Of a stretch of 64,000 nucleotides of DNA, positions 32,925-44,694 are shown in pieces. A model generated the notes under the pieces. That model worked only from the letters and a program-made list of their open reading frames with translations. It was not told the origin of the DNA and did no database searches. Within the stretch, counting starts at the first letter, position 1; every line of letters starts with the position of its first letter. Origin of the DNA: Branchinecta lynchi (lineage: Eukaryota; Arthropoda; Branchiopoda; Anostraca; Branchinectidae); the NCBI GenBank assembly GCA_023053575.1, contig JAKZAP010000007.1, positions 14,785,508 to 14,849,507 on the forward strand. The letters are read 5' to 3'. A program made the position numbers and the translations under genes.

Positions 32925-33395
32925 TCACTGTCAGAAGTTTCATACCAGACAACACAAGGATGCACGGTTTCAACAGACAACACGCAAGAGACAACGCTTG
33001 GTATGTAATCTGTTGTCGCGATAAATGTTAGGCATGAAATGTTATGCTCAACAAGCATTGCCAGGAAGAGCCGAAAAACCGCCAAAAAAACATCGGCTGA
33101 ATTTTCCGATATCATGACGACTACAAAAGTCAGCAGGTGCCTTCTTTGCGGTCTTCGGCTCTTCCTGGCAATGCTTGTATGCACAACATTTCATGCATAA
33201 CGTTTGTCACGACAACAAATAACATCCCAAGTCTTGTATGTTGCGTGTTGCACATCCCAAGTGTTGTATCTTGCGTGTTGCACATCCCAAGTGTTGTATG
33301 TTGCGTGTTGCATATCCCAAGTGTTGTATGTTGCGTGTTGCCTGTTGAAACCGAACATCCCTCTGCTTTACGTTATCAAACTTCTTACAGTGTAC
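32925..33395. mobile_element. MITE family F, copy 3 (long inverted repeats)
   Basis: The left arm (agaagtttcataccagacaa, cggtttcaacagacaacacg) is complementary to the right arm (gcgtgttgcctgttgaaacc, ttatcaaacttcttaca). The inner arms aagcattgccaggaagagcc and cggctcttcctggcaatgct (33052 and 33157) are also perfect partners. The right arm holds a 30-bp minisatellite. Confidence 0.75.
33222..33350 (+). repeat. 30-bp minisatellite in MITE arm
   Basis: Four units of exactly 30 bp (CATCCCAAGTGTTGTATG plus TTGCGTGTTGCA) start at 33223, 33253, 33283 and 33313. The left arm has one unit, so the expansion is local. The period keeps frames open (VLYVACCTSQ), which accounts for the 92- and 121-codon frames. 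Confidence 0.9.
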
Positions 33396-33400
33396 AGTGG

Positions 33401-33924
33401 GTGTACAGTCAATAGAAATGGCACTATTACACAATGTGTCCTTTTTATTTCCATTGCAGCTAAAATTGCGTTCCCTAGTTCTCTGTCTGAACCGCAATGC
33501 TATATCCGCCAGAGGGCGTCCCGGACTGACTTGCGCTATGCGAGATTAGGGCGTCCTGTTAGGATCTAACTTTAAGCTGGACGAGCGTACGAAATCCGGC
33601 TGCAGGCTTGTGAAGGTGAACAATTCAAATCTGTTCTGTAATGTGGCTGTGGATCCAATCCTTGAATGATGTACTTTCAATACACGTCAGTGCCGTGTCC
33701 CAACGGCAAGGAGTCCCGGAGCCAACAGTGATAAGATTACCTCAAGCAACCTTGTGGACCCAGGAAATAAAATGTCAACCCATTTCATGTGTTGCTCGCT
33801 CTTTTTTTTTTCTTTTTCCCTTCGGCCCTTGTTTATTATTATATTTCGAACTAAGGGTCAACTAGGGCCACTCACACAAACATACAAAAACGAAAAAAAA
33901 CATACCAACAGACAAATCAAACAC
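33401..33924. other. Unassigned DNA
   Basis: A pyrimidine tract ending in CAG at 33436-33459 resembles a splice acceptor. No exon was recognised. Confidence 0.35.
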
Positions 33925-34913
33925 AAACAAGACCAAAGGTTTCGATGGGATCCCAAAAGTTCAAATTTGATCCAGACAATTGGGTCTTTCTTCGCCAGAT
34001 CCAGTCTTCGCCAGACTCCTTGAACACTTTTACTATTAAAAATTAAAATGGATTAAGGCCAAATAGCTAATCATATGAAAAACCAAGTTCAGATATGGAT
34101 TGAGCATGTGCGTTTACCCCTTTATTCTGACGAGGCAGATCGAAAATTCCTGCCTTACTTCTGCCAATTTTTCGGTTTCCTCGGAATCCGGAACTACTTG
34201 TCCGGCGAAAAAATAAGCTCAAAAAACAAATTCAGCATGTCTCCTTAACCCTAGATCCAACCTCTAATCAACTTCAGATTAAACTTTTATTCTTAACAAA
34301 TTTTCCGGTTTCAGCCGGATTCCGAGCGATCTATACGTCCGGTGAGAAAATGACTGCCATATTCGGATTCAGCATGTTTACTTGCCCGCAAATCGAACAT
34401 CTTATCAAATTTAAATAAAAGTTTTACTTTAAACAAATTCTCCGGTTTTGGCCGGATTCCGGCCGAACTAATTGTCCGGAGAGAAAATAATTTTCATATT
34501 CAGACTCAGCTCGTTTCCTTGCTCCAAAATCGAACCTCCAATCAACTTCATATTAAACTTTTACCTTTCACAAATTTTACGGTTTTCGCCGGATTCCGGG
34601 TGAACTATTTGTCCGTCGGGAAAATAGATTCCATATTCGGATTCAGTACGTCTCCATGCCCCTAATTCAACTATTTCATTAGCTTTTAAAAAATATTTTT
34701 TGTTCCCCTTAATTTCAAACCCCTCCCCCACCCCTAAATATAGAGCTACATAGCCCATCTTCGAACTTGACCTGTACTTTGACCTAAAGAGTCCTCATGC
34801 CAAGTTTGACCAAAATATCTGAACCCCTTCGAGAGTTATCGTGCTAACAGACGGACGGACAACTTTTGCGATGTCATAGGTATCCCTCCACTTACGTTTT
34901 GGGATCCCAAAAC
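33925..34913 (-). mobile_element. Family A element A12
   Basis: Left end aacaagaccaaaggtttcga, right end cttacgttttgggatcccaa. CCGG units near 34303, 34440 and 34580. The microsatellite is reduced to acggacggac. It is closest to A7 and A10 in unit sequence. Confidence 0.85.
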
Positions 34914-35238
34914 AGAGAAAAAATAAATCATCAAAAACGAACAAAATGCTGCTTCAACATAAAATTTGTTGCCCGTCGATCTCACCAGACTAAGTCCGCC
35001 AAAGCGGCAGAGACAGGCGAAAAAGCAGCCCCGAGAGCAGAAGCAGCGGATTATCCGAAGCAAGTATCCTAGTCAAGATTGAAAGGGAATATTTCCTACG
35101 CAGTTCTTCGAAAGATAGAAGACCACCACACCACGAACGAACATTCCGGATGCACTGCAATTAAGGGGTGGACCGTGAAGTCACCGAAACGAATTGTTAG
35201 AAAAGAACCCGAAGAGAGTTCTCGCCTTAACAGATAAA
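34914..35238. other. Unassigned DNA
   Basis: Locally purine-rich; the frame at 34836-35063 (minus) overlaps the A12 end. No gene recognised. Confidence 0.3.
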
Positions 35239-36724
35239 TTAAATAGAGCTAGAAGCTCATATGGCACTTGCAAGGCTGGGCAAGAGGATGAAAGTAGGAA
35301 TTTGCGAATTCGTGGGTTTGTTGTGATCATTTGGAAGCAAAACCCTTGAGATAAGAATGATTATGGAACCTTGGCAATCCCGAGAATGTATCATTTGGTA
35401 AACAGTATTTTACTTTTGCACTTGGCTGTGGTGATGCGCACGTTAAGGGCGCTAGAAATTGAAAACCATTTAGGTAAAAAATTATCCTGGGTCCTTTAGG
35501 ATCATCAACATATATGGTTTGGTCAATAGTATTTTTTTTACTTTTCGGTTAAGATGTGCACTTTAAGGGTGCTAGAAATTCGTTTCTAGGCAAAACCCTT
35601 GAGGCAAAAATTATCATGGGCTCATGAGGATCATGAAAATGCATATTTTGCTTAAAAGTATGTTTTGTACTTCGCGGTTAAAATGAGTATTTTAAGATAC
35701 GGTCGGGTCTGGGAGTGACAATGTCTACGCCGATCTTGTCAAGCTTCTAATGTTCAAGCCAAGTTTCATCGTCCTAGCACATCTGGAAGTACCTTGAATC
35801 GATCAGCGGAATTCCCGACCCACTCCAACTCCCACCAGAGTGCCCGAATCCGGTCCGGTTCTGTCACTGATGTATCTTGTGCTTGTTCTTCCGAACAAGT
35901 GTCATCCTGATCGCTACACGCCAAGCGTGTCAACAAATTTCCGCCCCCCCCCCCCCGCCCGACTCCCCCAAGATTGATCGGATCCTGGCCGCACTTGAAA
36001 TGGGACATCTAAGGCACAAGTTCTTTCCGAAATCAAGTTTCATCAAGATCCGATCCCCCGTTCCAAAGTTGGACATGCCCGTAGTTTTCGGACTCCCCCT
36101 TCCTCAACTCCCCCTACGACGGTAAAATGGCAGAAACAACTGCTCTTACGTTAAAATGGTCGAGTCCCTGATAGGCCTGCCAAATTTTGTCGTCCTAGTA
36201 CATGTGGAAGTATCATAACTCGGGATCACCAGAATTTCGGAACTCTCCCTCCAACTCCCCCCAGAGTTCCCGGGTCCTGTCCGGTCTTGTCAACTATGTA
36301 TCTAGGGCTTGTGCTTGTTCTTTCCAGCAAGTTTCGTCCCGATCCGTCTCCTCGGAACATATGGCAAAATTTCCGCCCCCCCCCCCCCCCTCCAAAAGTC
36401 ACCGGAGCCGTTCCGGACATGAAGTGTATCATGTGAGACTCGAGGTCTTTCCAAATATTGCGTTTCATTAAGATCCGATTCCCCGTTCAAAAGTTATAAA
36501 TACGTAAACATTCTGGATTCCCCCTCCCTCCACCCCCCCCCCCACAGTGGTAGGATCGGGGAAGTGACTGTTTCCAAGTTAGCTTGGTCGGGTCCCTATG
36601 ACGCGTTCAAGTTTCATCGTCCTAGCACACCTGTAAGAACCCTAACTCGCGATCACCCGACTGACCGATCGACCGACGGAAAAGTGATCGGTATATGGCA
36701 CTTGGCCGGAAGGCAAGTGCCATG
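35239..36724 (-). mobile_element. Family B element B6, both ends present
   Basis: Type 2 start gagctagaagctcatatggc at 35247, then units with aaacccttgaggcaaaaatt and catgggctcatg. C-rich units follow with C-runs at 35944, 36376 and 36532. Then gaccgatcgaccgacggaaa and the terminal hairpin ggcacttggccggaaggcaagtgcc near 36697-36721. Confidence 0.85.
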
Positions 36725-36985
36725 AAAACGGAGTAAATGCATCAGATAAAATTAATATACATAACAAAAATTTTTCCTAGATGGAATGCGGAAAAATCAT
36801 CAAGGGCCGAAACGTGGGGGCCGAAATCCGGTTGAAGCTGAACATTAAGGAAGGAATAAAATTATGAAACTACACAAACTGACTGTAATTAGGATAGATT
36901 TTGCGGGAGAGGATGGATTATGGAAGTTAAAGAGGGACCCAGGGACAATTTGAGGGTCCAAAGAAACTGTTTAAAACCAAATCAA
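36725..36985. other. Unassigned spacer
   Basis: Nothing recognised. Confidence 0.3.
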
Positions 36986-36993
36986 AAATATTT

Positions 36994-37520
36994 GTGTGTT
37001 TAAAATCCATGCCGAAAATATCAATCAATTCAAAGCAGGTGTGGATCGCCACCTGGCTGAAATCCAATTTAGTGTTTAGAGAAAGTAGAGGCGAAAGCCT
37101 TTTGATGCAGTTATATTATCATTATTATGGTTGCAGGCGCGGGCAAACTGCATACCAATGCGTACAAGATACTGGGAGTTTTTTGTTGATGGTGGCCCGG
37201 GCGGTAGGTGTGTTTGCCCCCTTTGTGGGGAGGTTGGGGATGGGCTGGACCATTTTCTGATTAGTTGCCAAAGTTTGGTGAATTTGAGGGATAAATACTT
37301 TCGAGGGGGTGTACCGCTGCTCCCTGGTATTTTGGGGACTAATTCAAGAGATTCGATTATTGCGTTATGTTGCTTTATAGAGAAAGGCGTGGAGGCGCGG
37401 AAGGCAGCGACTTGAAGGTGTTGAGTGTTAGGGTTTTTCTTTTACGTTTATTTTTTGTGTTTGTAGTTGTGTATATGGCCACTGGCTTTTAAATACACGT
37501 ATATATATATATATATATTA
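36994..37520 (+). pseudogene. LINE reverse-transcriptase C-terminal remnant, LINE1
   Basis: The frame from 37131 encodes CPLCGEVGDGLDHFLISC, then LRDKYF. This is the Cys-Cys-His-Cys cluster and following Arg found at the C-terminus of many LINE ORF2 proteins. The upstream matching text (VWIATWLKSNLVFRESRGE) is in another frame, so there is at least one frameshift. The stop lies at 37413. A short 3' tail and a TA microsatellite (37499-37518) follow. The RT and endonuclease domains are absent: a 5'-truncated, dead copy. Confidence 0.65.
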
Positions 37521-37587
37521 CTAAATCCTCTACGTCTACCGTGATACCAACAGCTTCCGTGAAACTGACATATAGGCCTCCACTGGA

Positions 37588-39108
37588 AAAAAGAGCAACG
37601 AGCTCATATGGCACTTGATACGAGTAGGTGGTACCTAAAAAGTAGACGACAAACCAAAATACCCCGTCATCTAAAAATGCGATTCGGACCTAGAAATGCG
37701 ATATCTAGTTTCACTTAGGTCTGAGCATTTCCGTCGCCTCGGATCACCTAGGGCAAATGACTTTTCTACCTTCCAAGTTTCAACCCAAAAGATCCACTCG
37801 TTTGGTCCCTACACATACCACACGGTTTCCGGAACCCCCTCCAACTCCTCCTACCGAGTCCGAATCTGGTTCGGACTTCGGAGAACTGGACTGATCATCT
37901 GAAGCATTTTCTCTTACCACCTATCAAGTCTCACTCAAATCTGAGCGTTTTTTGGGAACTTCCGATAACTATCCCCCCCCCCTTCCCAGCGTGGTCGGAT
38001 CCAGTTCGGACCCTACAATATGTAATCTAGGGCCAGTCAGCTCTCTATATTCCAATTTTCATTAAAATCGCTACACTTGTTTGACCCCTATGCGAACCAA
38101 AACATTTCCGGGAATCACCTTCGAACTCCCCCTACTGTGGCTGAAAACGAATCGGAAACATAAACGTCGCATCTCTAACATCTCCTAATCAAGTTGTTAG
38201 ACTGGAATCGGAGCATAGCCTATCCGCAAATTTCCTGTTCCCACTTCACCCCCCTCCCCTACCGTGACAAGATCCAATCCAGACACCAAATAACAAACCA
38301 AGGCCACATTAACTGGGAACTGTCCAACTTGCATCCCATTCTGCCCCCCCCCCCCCTCGTCCAACTCTCCTAAACGTACCCGCATGTGGTTCGGACGCAT
38401 GTTTTGCTTGTCTAAGTCATCAGTTCTTATCACCAAAAAGTTTTACTCGAATCGGACCGACATTCCCCTTCCCTCAACTCCCCAAAGATGGCCGGATCCA
38501 GGAACATAAGTTTTCCAAGGGCATTATGTCGGGTCCTTTAGTCATTAATAGGACTGCAAAGTTTCATCGTTCTTAGAATAGCTGCAACTATCCTAACTGG
38601 CGACCATCGGAAGTCCGGGAAACACCCTCCAACTCCCCCCACAGAGCCCCGATACGATCTCGCTCTGTCAATTACGTATCTAGGGCTAACGCTTGTTCTT
38701 CTCACCAACTTCCAGCCCAATCCCTCAACTCTAAGCGTTTCACGAGATTTCTGCCCCCCCCCCCCCCCCACAAGTATCTGATTCGACTAGGACTTGACAT
38801 GAAACATCTGAGACGATAGCTCTTTCCACTTGCCAAGTTTCATTGAATTCCGATCACCCGTTCAAAAGTTAGCATGCCACCAGATTCCGGGCTCCCCTTC
38901 CCTCCACTCACCCACGGTGGTCGGATCCAGGAAACAACTATTATCAAGTCAATCTGTGTGGGTCCCTGACACGCCTTCCAAGTTTCATCGTCCTAGCACA
39001 TCCGGAAGTACCAAACAGGCAGGATCAACGAAATTCCGCCCCCCCCCCCTCGACCCCCCAGTGCCCGAATCTGGTCCGGTTATAATAATATATTTGCAAA
39101 CTATGGCA
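37588..39108 (-). mobile_element. Family B element B7, 3' end replaced
   Basis: Type 1 start gcaacgagctcatatggcac and gatacgagtaggtggtac at 37589. C-rich units with CAAGTTTCA-type motifs; C-runs at 37974, 38344, 38755 and 39039. The hairpin end is missing; at 39109 the sequence switches to a family A end. Confidence 0.82.
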
Positions 39109-39166
39109 GGACAACTTTTGCGATGTCATAGGTATCCCTCCACTTACGTTTTGGGATTCCAAAAAA
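39109..39166 (-). mobile_element. Family A terminal fragment A13
   Basis: Only the last 58 bp of the palindromic end: gacaacttttgcgatgtcat, then ccacttacgttttgggattcc. It is joined to B7 on one side. Confidence 0.8.
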
Positions 39167-39198
39167 TTCTCGCAGACAACCGTTGACAGCGTGATACA

Positions 39199-39981
39199 CC
39201 AGGCTAATCATCAGAGAAAACCAAGTTCAGATATACCTCTATAAGCCATATCTATTTTGACGATACTGACCGAGACTTCCTGCTTTACTTCTGCCAAGTT
39301 TCCGGTTTCGCCCGAATTCCGAACGAACTACTAGTCCAGCAAAAAAAGAAAATTCAGAAACAAATCCAGCATATCTCGTTATAAAGAACATCTAATCAAC
39401 TTTGAATAAAAGCTAAATCCGGTTACAACCGGATTCCGTACTAACTATATGTCCAGGTAAAAAATGATTGTCATATACAGAATTAGCCTCACTTCTTACC
39501 CCTTAACCTGTCATCTAATCGAACTTTTGCTTTTAACAAACTTTCCGATTTTGGCCGGATTCCGGGCGAATTAGTTGTTCGGCGAGTAAATGGTTTTCAC
39601 CATCGTGTTCGTCATGTCCTCTTACCCCTAAATCGACCATTTGGTCAACTTCCAATAAAACTTTTACTTTTAACCAACTTTCCGGTTTTTGCCGGAATCC
39701 GGACGAACTACTTGTCCGGCGAGAAAATGGTTTTCACTATCGTGCCCAGCATGCCTTCTTACCCCATAATCGACTATTACATTAGCTGTTTGAAAATATT
39801 TTGTTTGTTCCTTAATTTGAACCCCCTCCCCCACCCCTAAATATAGAGCTACAAGGCCCATCTACGAATTCGACCTTACTCTTGACCCAAAGAATCGTCA
39901 CACCAAGTTTCATCAAAATATCTCATTCCTATCGTGCTCACAGACGGACGGACAGACAGACGGACAACTTATGCGATGTCA
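39199..39981 (-). mobile_element. Family A element A14, truncated at both ends
   Basis: Starts ccaggctaatcatcagagaa and has CCGG units at 39301, 39419, 39550 and 39680. It ends in gacggacggacagacagacg and acaacttatgcgatgtc. It shares sequence variants with A1 and A11. Confidence 0.82.
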
Positions 39982-40524
39982 CGAATATGCATCATATGCA
40001 TCGTACGAAATTGGGGTCTCCGGGTTTAGAAATATATGGAGTGATTATGGAAGTAGGATACGTTTGTATTATAGATAGAAATAGTTTGAATAATGAGAAT
40101 AATAATAGTGGAAAGATAATCACGTTAAAATTGTATAATATGACTGAAATGTATAGATAGTGGAAAGAGTAAATATTGTTATTGAACATAGTTTTGTTAA
40201 TTTAATTTTATAAATAAAGATAGGATGGAAGTGTAAAGATTTGAACGAAAAAAAATAATTAAAAAATTAAAAAATAAACGTAGAGATAGAGGAAAGTGTA
40301 GGTGACGCTAAATAGATAGGCCGGTCATGTGTTTAAGTTAAGAAAAGAAGAAAAAAAAAGTTGATAAGACCGTTGGCGTCACCGAGGGTAAGTGGAAGCG
40401 TAATCACCTGGCCAATTCATATTGGACTGGAAGAAAAGAAAAGATACTACGAGGCTTTAAAAAAAAAATAAAAAAAAAATAGATAAGACAGGTCTAACAG
40501 TCAGACAGGTTAACCATACAAAAT
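39982..40524. other. AT- and purine-rich unassigned DNA
   Basis: Strongly A+G-rich between 40140 and 40500 with poly-A runs. No gene or dispersed family recognised. Confidence 0.4.
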
Positions 40525-40760
40525 CGGTGTCAGTGTTCTTGAAATTCGTACTAGTCTTCCCTGTGATTCTGTATTCTTTGTCGTTTGCTTCTAACCAATG
40601 CAATTATTGTAATTATTGAATTAATAGGCTACTGTTTTCTTCAAAACCAAAGCCGCTTCTTCCAGCGTGATTCAAAATGACGGTCAGTGTCGGTGTTTCT
40701 GGAATTCGTAGAATTTTTCACCTGTGGTTCTGTATCCTTTATCGTTTGCTTTTTCAAAAA
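40525..40760 (+). repeat. Imperfect direct duplication
   Basis: Two diverged copies, about 155 bp apart, of a segment with gtgttYYTgRaattcgta, tgtggttctgtatYctttRtcg and gtttgcttct-like text (40525-40600 and 40685-40755). Confidence 0.55.
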
Positions 40761-41270
40761 AAATATTAAATTATCATATTGCCTTCAGAGCCATAGAGAT
40801 TCACTTCTTGAGCTTTGCCAAGCATTTATCTGTCGTACGTTCTGAGCCCCCTCCCCCCTAGCCCCAACCACTTGTGACTGCTCCTGTGCGTAACGTAACA
40901 TGGCTCCCATTTGTTGTTCATATGCCAATTCACTCATCTTACCCTGTTCACGAAAAATAAGCAGAATAAATACTTACGATCGTACTCTGGGACTCTTTTC
41001 CGGATCCTGGGCACTTCCCCAGAATTTTGTCATGACATCTCTTATGGACAGCACATTGACAAGCTGGAAAGAAACACAGTTAGAAATGCATTCCAAGGAA
41101 ACGGTTGTTGACTCGGGAGGAGATTATGAAACGTCAGAGATCCGGAAAATCAAGGGAAAACCGCGGAGCCCTTAGTTTACGGAGTTGCAAAAAAACCTAC
41201 GAGGACAAGTGTGCGAAAGAACTTCTTCGAGCCAAACTGGGAAACGCCTCGTCTAAATACTCTATCCCAG
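40761..41270. other. Unassigned DNA with a block shared with 43.4 kb
   Basis: The segment 41085-41170 (attccaaggaaacg, gaggagattatgaa, cgtcagag, aaaaccgcgg) resembles 43390-43465 in order and orientation. It is therefore an old dispersed repeat of unknown type. Confidence 0.4.
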
Positions 41271-41345
41271 TGGTTCCCAGCACTTTCCGTACAGCGTGCC
41301 ACTAATCAAAGGTTCCAAAAGGTTGCGTACCCCCTTTTTCAGACC
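41271..41345 (+). mobile_element. hAT-like terminal inverted repeat, single end
   Basis: CAGTGGTTCCCAGCACTTTCC followed by ttgcgtacccccttttt is the typical CAGTGGTTCCCA...GCGTACCCC end of many animal hAT elements. The matching opposite end was not found with confidence. Confidence 0.45.
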
Positions 41346-41609
41346 GTGAAAAGACGACATTTATTATCATAAATGATAAAGCATACATGTACAGAAATAA
41401 ATACAAAATCGACACTTGAGGCTGCTTTTTAGCAAACATTGTGTCACATCTCGGCTCGATGTCATTGACGGCAAATTTTGTACAGCCAGCCTGTTTCTGT
41501 GTTTGGTTTTGAGGTTCTCCGTGCTTTCATCAAGCTGCATCGCAAGCATTTTTGTTAGCTTGATTCGCAACCTGAATGACAATATTACCTGCAATGTCTT
41601 CAATTGTTT

Positions 41610-41790
41610 CTTAAAGTTTAACCGAAAAGGGCTGGGATAGGACAATCTAGTTACCCATCACTTGTTCACTTAAATTGGCTTGAAGATCCGCTGAAAATAC
41701 GTTACTTCGTTCTTCCACTATTCACGAATAATCAATTTTCAAATAGCGGAATTTGCGTGTGATTTGTTGTACTTCATGTGCTTGTATTTT
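41610..41790 (-). repeat. Dispersed repeat H, copy in reverse
   Basis: The reverse complement contains aagtgaacaagtgatgggta, actagattgtcctatc and gattattcgtgaatag, matching 52995-53110 and 52515-52560. Confidence 0.7.
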
Positions 41791-42170
41791 TGTTGTATGC
41801 CTTACGAGAAAGATTTGTGATTTTTAATGTTCAGGCACTAAGCAATCTTCACCAATCTCACCAGTGCCCACTGAAAAGCCGCGTTTGTGTTCAGATTAGA
41901 ATTTCCCGCGTCATAGTAGAATTTACGCTTTGAGGACGGCCGCAGATATTCTGAACGTAAAAATTAGAGCAGATAGTGGAAAATAAAAAATCCCTTTGCA
42001 GAATCCAAATAATTTAGTGTATCAAATTAAATGACACAAAAATAATGTGGCTTTTCAATTAAACTTTAAACAATACTGTTTGACACAGGAACAGACTCTA
42101 CTGCAGTGGGCTGGCTTGTTTTGGAATCAACATTATTTGATTGACTTTCACTAGGGCTTATACTCAGAAG
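41791..42170. other. Unassigned AT-rich DNA
   Basis: No gene or dispersed repeat recognised. Confidence 0.35.
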
Positions 42171-42360
42171 CGTCACGCAGGGGTTGGCAACACCCCTTCC
42201 CCTGAAAGTGGTCGGCAATATCGTCACAAAGCGCCGTTATTTTTTCGTAAAAACATTTTTTTTTTAAACAGTCGGTAAAAAAGACCAGCCAGTCAGTAAA
42301 AAACCTTTCCCCCCCCAAAAAAAAAAACATTTTTGCTTGTGATGCCTCTGCTGGTAATAT
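42171..42360. repeat. Dispersed repeat I, copy 2
   Basis: Shares aaacagtcggtaaaaaa, ccagccagtcagtaaa, a run of C, aaacattttt and gatgcctctg with 60640-60765. T- and A-runs alternate around it. Confidence 0.6.
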
Positions 42361-42469
42361 TAGGCTTTTGGCAATCAAAATGAGTAAGACAAGATTTTGA
42401 AGCTACAGACTAAACCAATTTTGGTATCTTCGCGTACCCCTTGCAAGGGGTACGACCGAGGGGTCGACG

Positions 42470-42560
42470 ACTCTCCCGGAATGGTGTACACGTCCCGAAG
42501 GAATAATCCGGAATGGTCAGGAATAATACGGAATGGTCAAGAATAATCCGGAATAGATTA
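42470..42560 (+). repeat. 20-bp minisatellite, left part
   Basis: Units GGAATAATCCGGAATGGTCA repeat about four times with small changes. The array resumes at 42812 after the LINE2 insertion. Confidence 0.85.
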
Positions 42561-42811
42561 TATTAGATTAGATTAAATTTTATTAGGTGGCAGTCTTCTC
42601 TATTCTACATAATGTGGTAATACTATTTTTATATTATTCTACATGCCATTCATACACGGTTCATACATATACAACAAATATTCTGCTTACAAAAAACACT
42701 CACGCATCAACTATCCTTTTGCAAGGAAAAATCTCTTCACTGTAGACATGAAGGATGCCAGATGACTCGAATTTCTAATTTCAACTGGAATTATATCCCA
42801 TACAGAGGGTT
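42551..42811 (-). pseudogene. LINE C-terminal remnant with 3' tail, LINE2
   Basis: The minus strand encodes SVWDIIPVEIRNSSHLASF followed by MSTVKRFFLAKG and a stop near 42717. The W..IP.EIR..S.L..F...K pattern is the usual C-terminal end of CR1/L2-type and related LINE proteins. A 3' UTR follows and the copy ends in (TCTAA)n-like repeats at 42551-42575. Only the last 33 codons survive: a severe 5' truncation. It interrupts the 20-bp minisatellite. Confidence 0.65.
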
Positions 42812-42900
42812 AGGAATAATCCGGAATAGTTAGGAATAATCCGGAATGGTTAGGAATAATCCGGAATGGTCAGGATTATTAGGTTATTCCGGAATGGTGT
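42812..42900 (+). repeat. 20-bp minisatellite, right part
   Basis: Three to four units of ggaataatccggaatggtta, then ggttattccggaatggtgta, the mirror of the gaatggtgtacac block at 42480. Confidence 0.85.
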
Positions 42901-42926
42901 ACATAAAAAATCAGAGTCGTCGGTTC

Positions 42927-43130
42927 TCGGGTACGACTTAGTTCGAAACACGCCAGTGAACCTCGGGGAGAACAAGAAATGTCACCCAAACGAACCCTCT
43001 AAATTGATTATAATCCTGTGTAAACCAATCGACAACGTTCCTTGCCGTGACGTTTCTGGCTCTTCGCTGGGCAAACGGCGATCCTTCATCGGCAAAACAA
43101 GAGTTAGTCATCAAGAGTATCTACGGCAAC
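42927..43130 (+). repeat. Dispersed repeat G, copy 4 (best preserved)
   Basis: ttcgaaacacgccagtgaac at one end, ctcttcgctgggcaaacggc and gttagtcatcaagagtat at the other. It was used as reference for the other G copies. Confidence 0.72.
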
Positions 43131-43596
43131 ATTCAAATCTCGTTTAGATAAGGAGTGGGGGAAGAACCCATTCAAATACCAATTGGATTATAAATCCTCT
43201 GTAGCAACTCTCCAAAATCAACAACAAAATCAACTTGACAATGGATGAGCATCCAACGAAAGAACCAACAACAAATGGAGTAAAACAGATAAATAATGGA
43301 CTTTATTCGCTCCGAAGTGAGAATTAAAGTAATTAAGTTAAATAAGACTCAGCATCTTGACAAGGTGGAAAGTAGCGTTAGAATTATAATTCCATTCCAA
43401 GCAAAAGCTTGTTCACACAGGAGGAAGATTATGAACCCGTCAGAGCCCCTGAGGAAAACTGCGGGTCTCAGGGCTTCCGGGGCGAACAAATCACAGCCTA
43501 AATACCAACTCATCAAAATACGCAAAGCGCTCCCCCTTGATTCACAAATCATAACTTTTAGCTTATAACGATATAATAATAATAATAGTATATTAC
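43131..43596. other. Unassigned DNA
   Basis: Includes the segment shared with 41.1 kb. No gene recognised. Confidence 0.35.
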
Positions 43597-44694
43597 AACA
43601 AGACCAAAGGTTTCGATGGGATCCCAAAAATTCAATATCTGATCCAGACAACTGGGTCTTGTCTTAGCCAGATCCAGTCATCGCCAGACTCCTTGAGCAT
43701 TTTTACAATTAAAATTCAGAAACAGATTAAGGCCAGATAGCTAGTCATCTGAGAAAACAAGTTCAGATATGGATTCAGCATGTGTGTTTACCCCTATAAG
43801 TCATATCTGTTTTGACGAAAACTTCCTGCCACTTCTGCCAATTTCCTGGTTTCGGCCTAACTCCAGAACTACTTGTCCGGCGAAAAAAGAAAGCTCAGAA
43901 ACGAGCTCAGGGTATCTTCTTTCCCCAATAATGAACATCTGATCAACTTCAAATAAAAATTTAACTTAAAACAAATTTTCCGACTCCAGCCGGATTCCGG
44001 TCGAACTATATGTCCGGGTAAAATATGATTGTCAAACACGGATTCAGCATCTCTTCTTACTCTTAAATCGGTTATCTAATCAACTAGAAATAAAACTTAA
44101 GCTTCTAACAATTTTCCGGTTGTGGACGGATTCGGGGGGAACTACATGTCCAGGTAGAAAATTTGTTCACATAAGTGTTCAATCAACTCGAAATAAAACT
44201 TTTAATTTTAACAAATTTTTCCGGTTTGGACCGGATTCCGGGCGAACTACTTGTCCGTCGAGAAAATGGTTTTGACCATCGTCTTCAGCATGTCTTCCTA
44301 CCCCTAAATCGAACATTTAATCAACTTCAAATAAAACTTTTACTTTTAACAAACTTTCCGGTTTTGGCCGGATTCCGGGCGAACTTCTTGTCCGATGACA
44401 AAATGGTTTTCACCATCGTGTTCAGCATGTCTTCTTGCCCCATAATCGACTATCAAATTAGCTGCTTCAAAATATTTTGTTTGCCCCTTAATTTGAACCC
44501 CCTCCCCCACCCCTAAATGTAGGGCTACAAAGCCCATCTACGAACTTGACTGGTCCGACGACCCAACGAATCCTCAAACCAAGTTTCATCAAAATATTTC
44601 ATTCCCATCGAGAGTTATCGTGCATACAGACGGACAGACGGACAAATTTTGCGATGTCATAGGTATCCCTCCATTTACGTTTGGGGATCCCAAG
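43597..44694 (-). mobile_element. Family A element A15, near full length
   Basis: Left end caacaagaccaaaggtttcg, right end tttacgtttggggatcccaa. Units near 43980, 44117, 44221 and 44358. A short GACGGACAGACGGAC tract. It is very similar to A6 in unit order and sequence. Family D text follows at once. Confidence 0.87.

Noticed and set aside
32925..33395. Coding repeat protein (10-residue VLYVACCTSQ repeat)
   Set aside because: Frames stay open only because the minisatellite period is 30 bp; the region is an inverted-repeat element.
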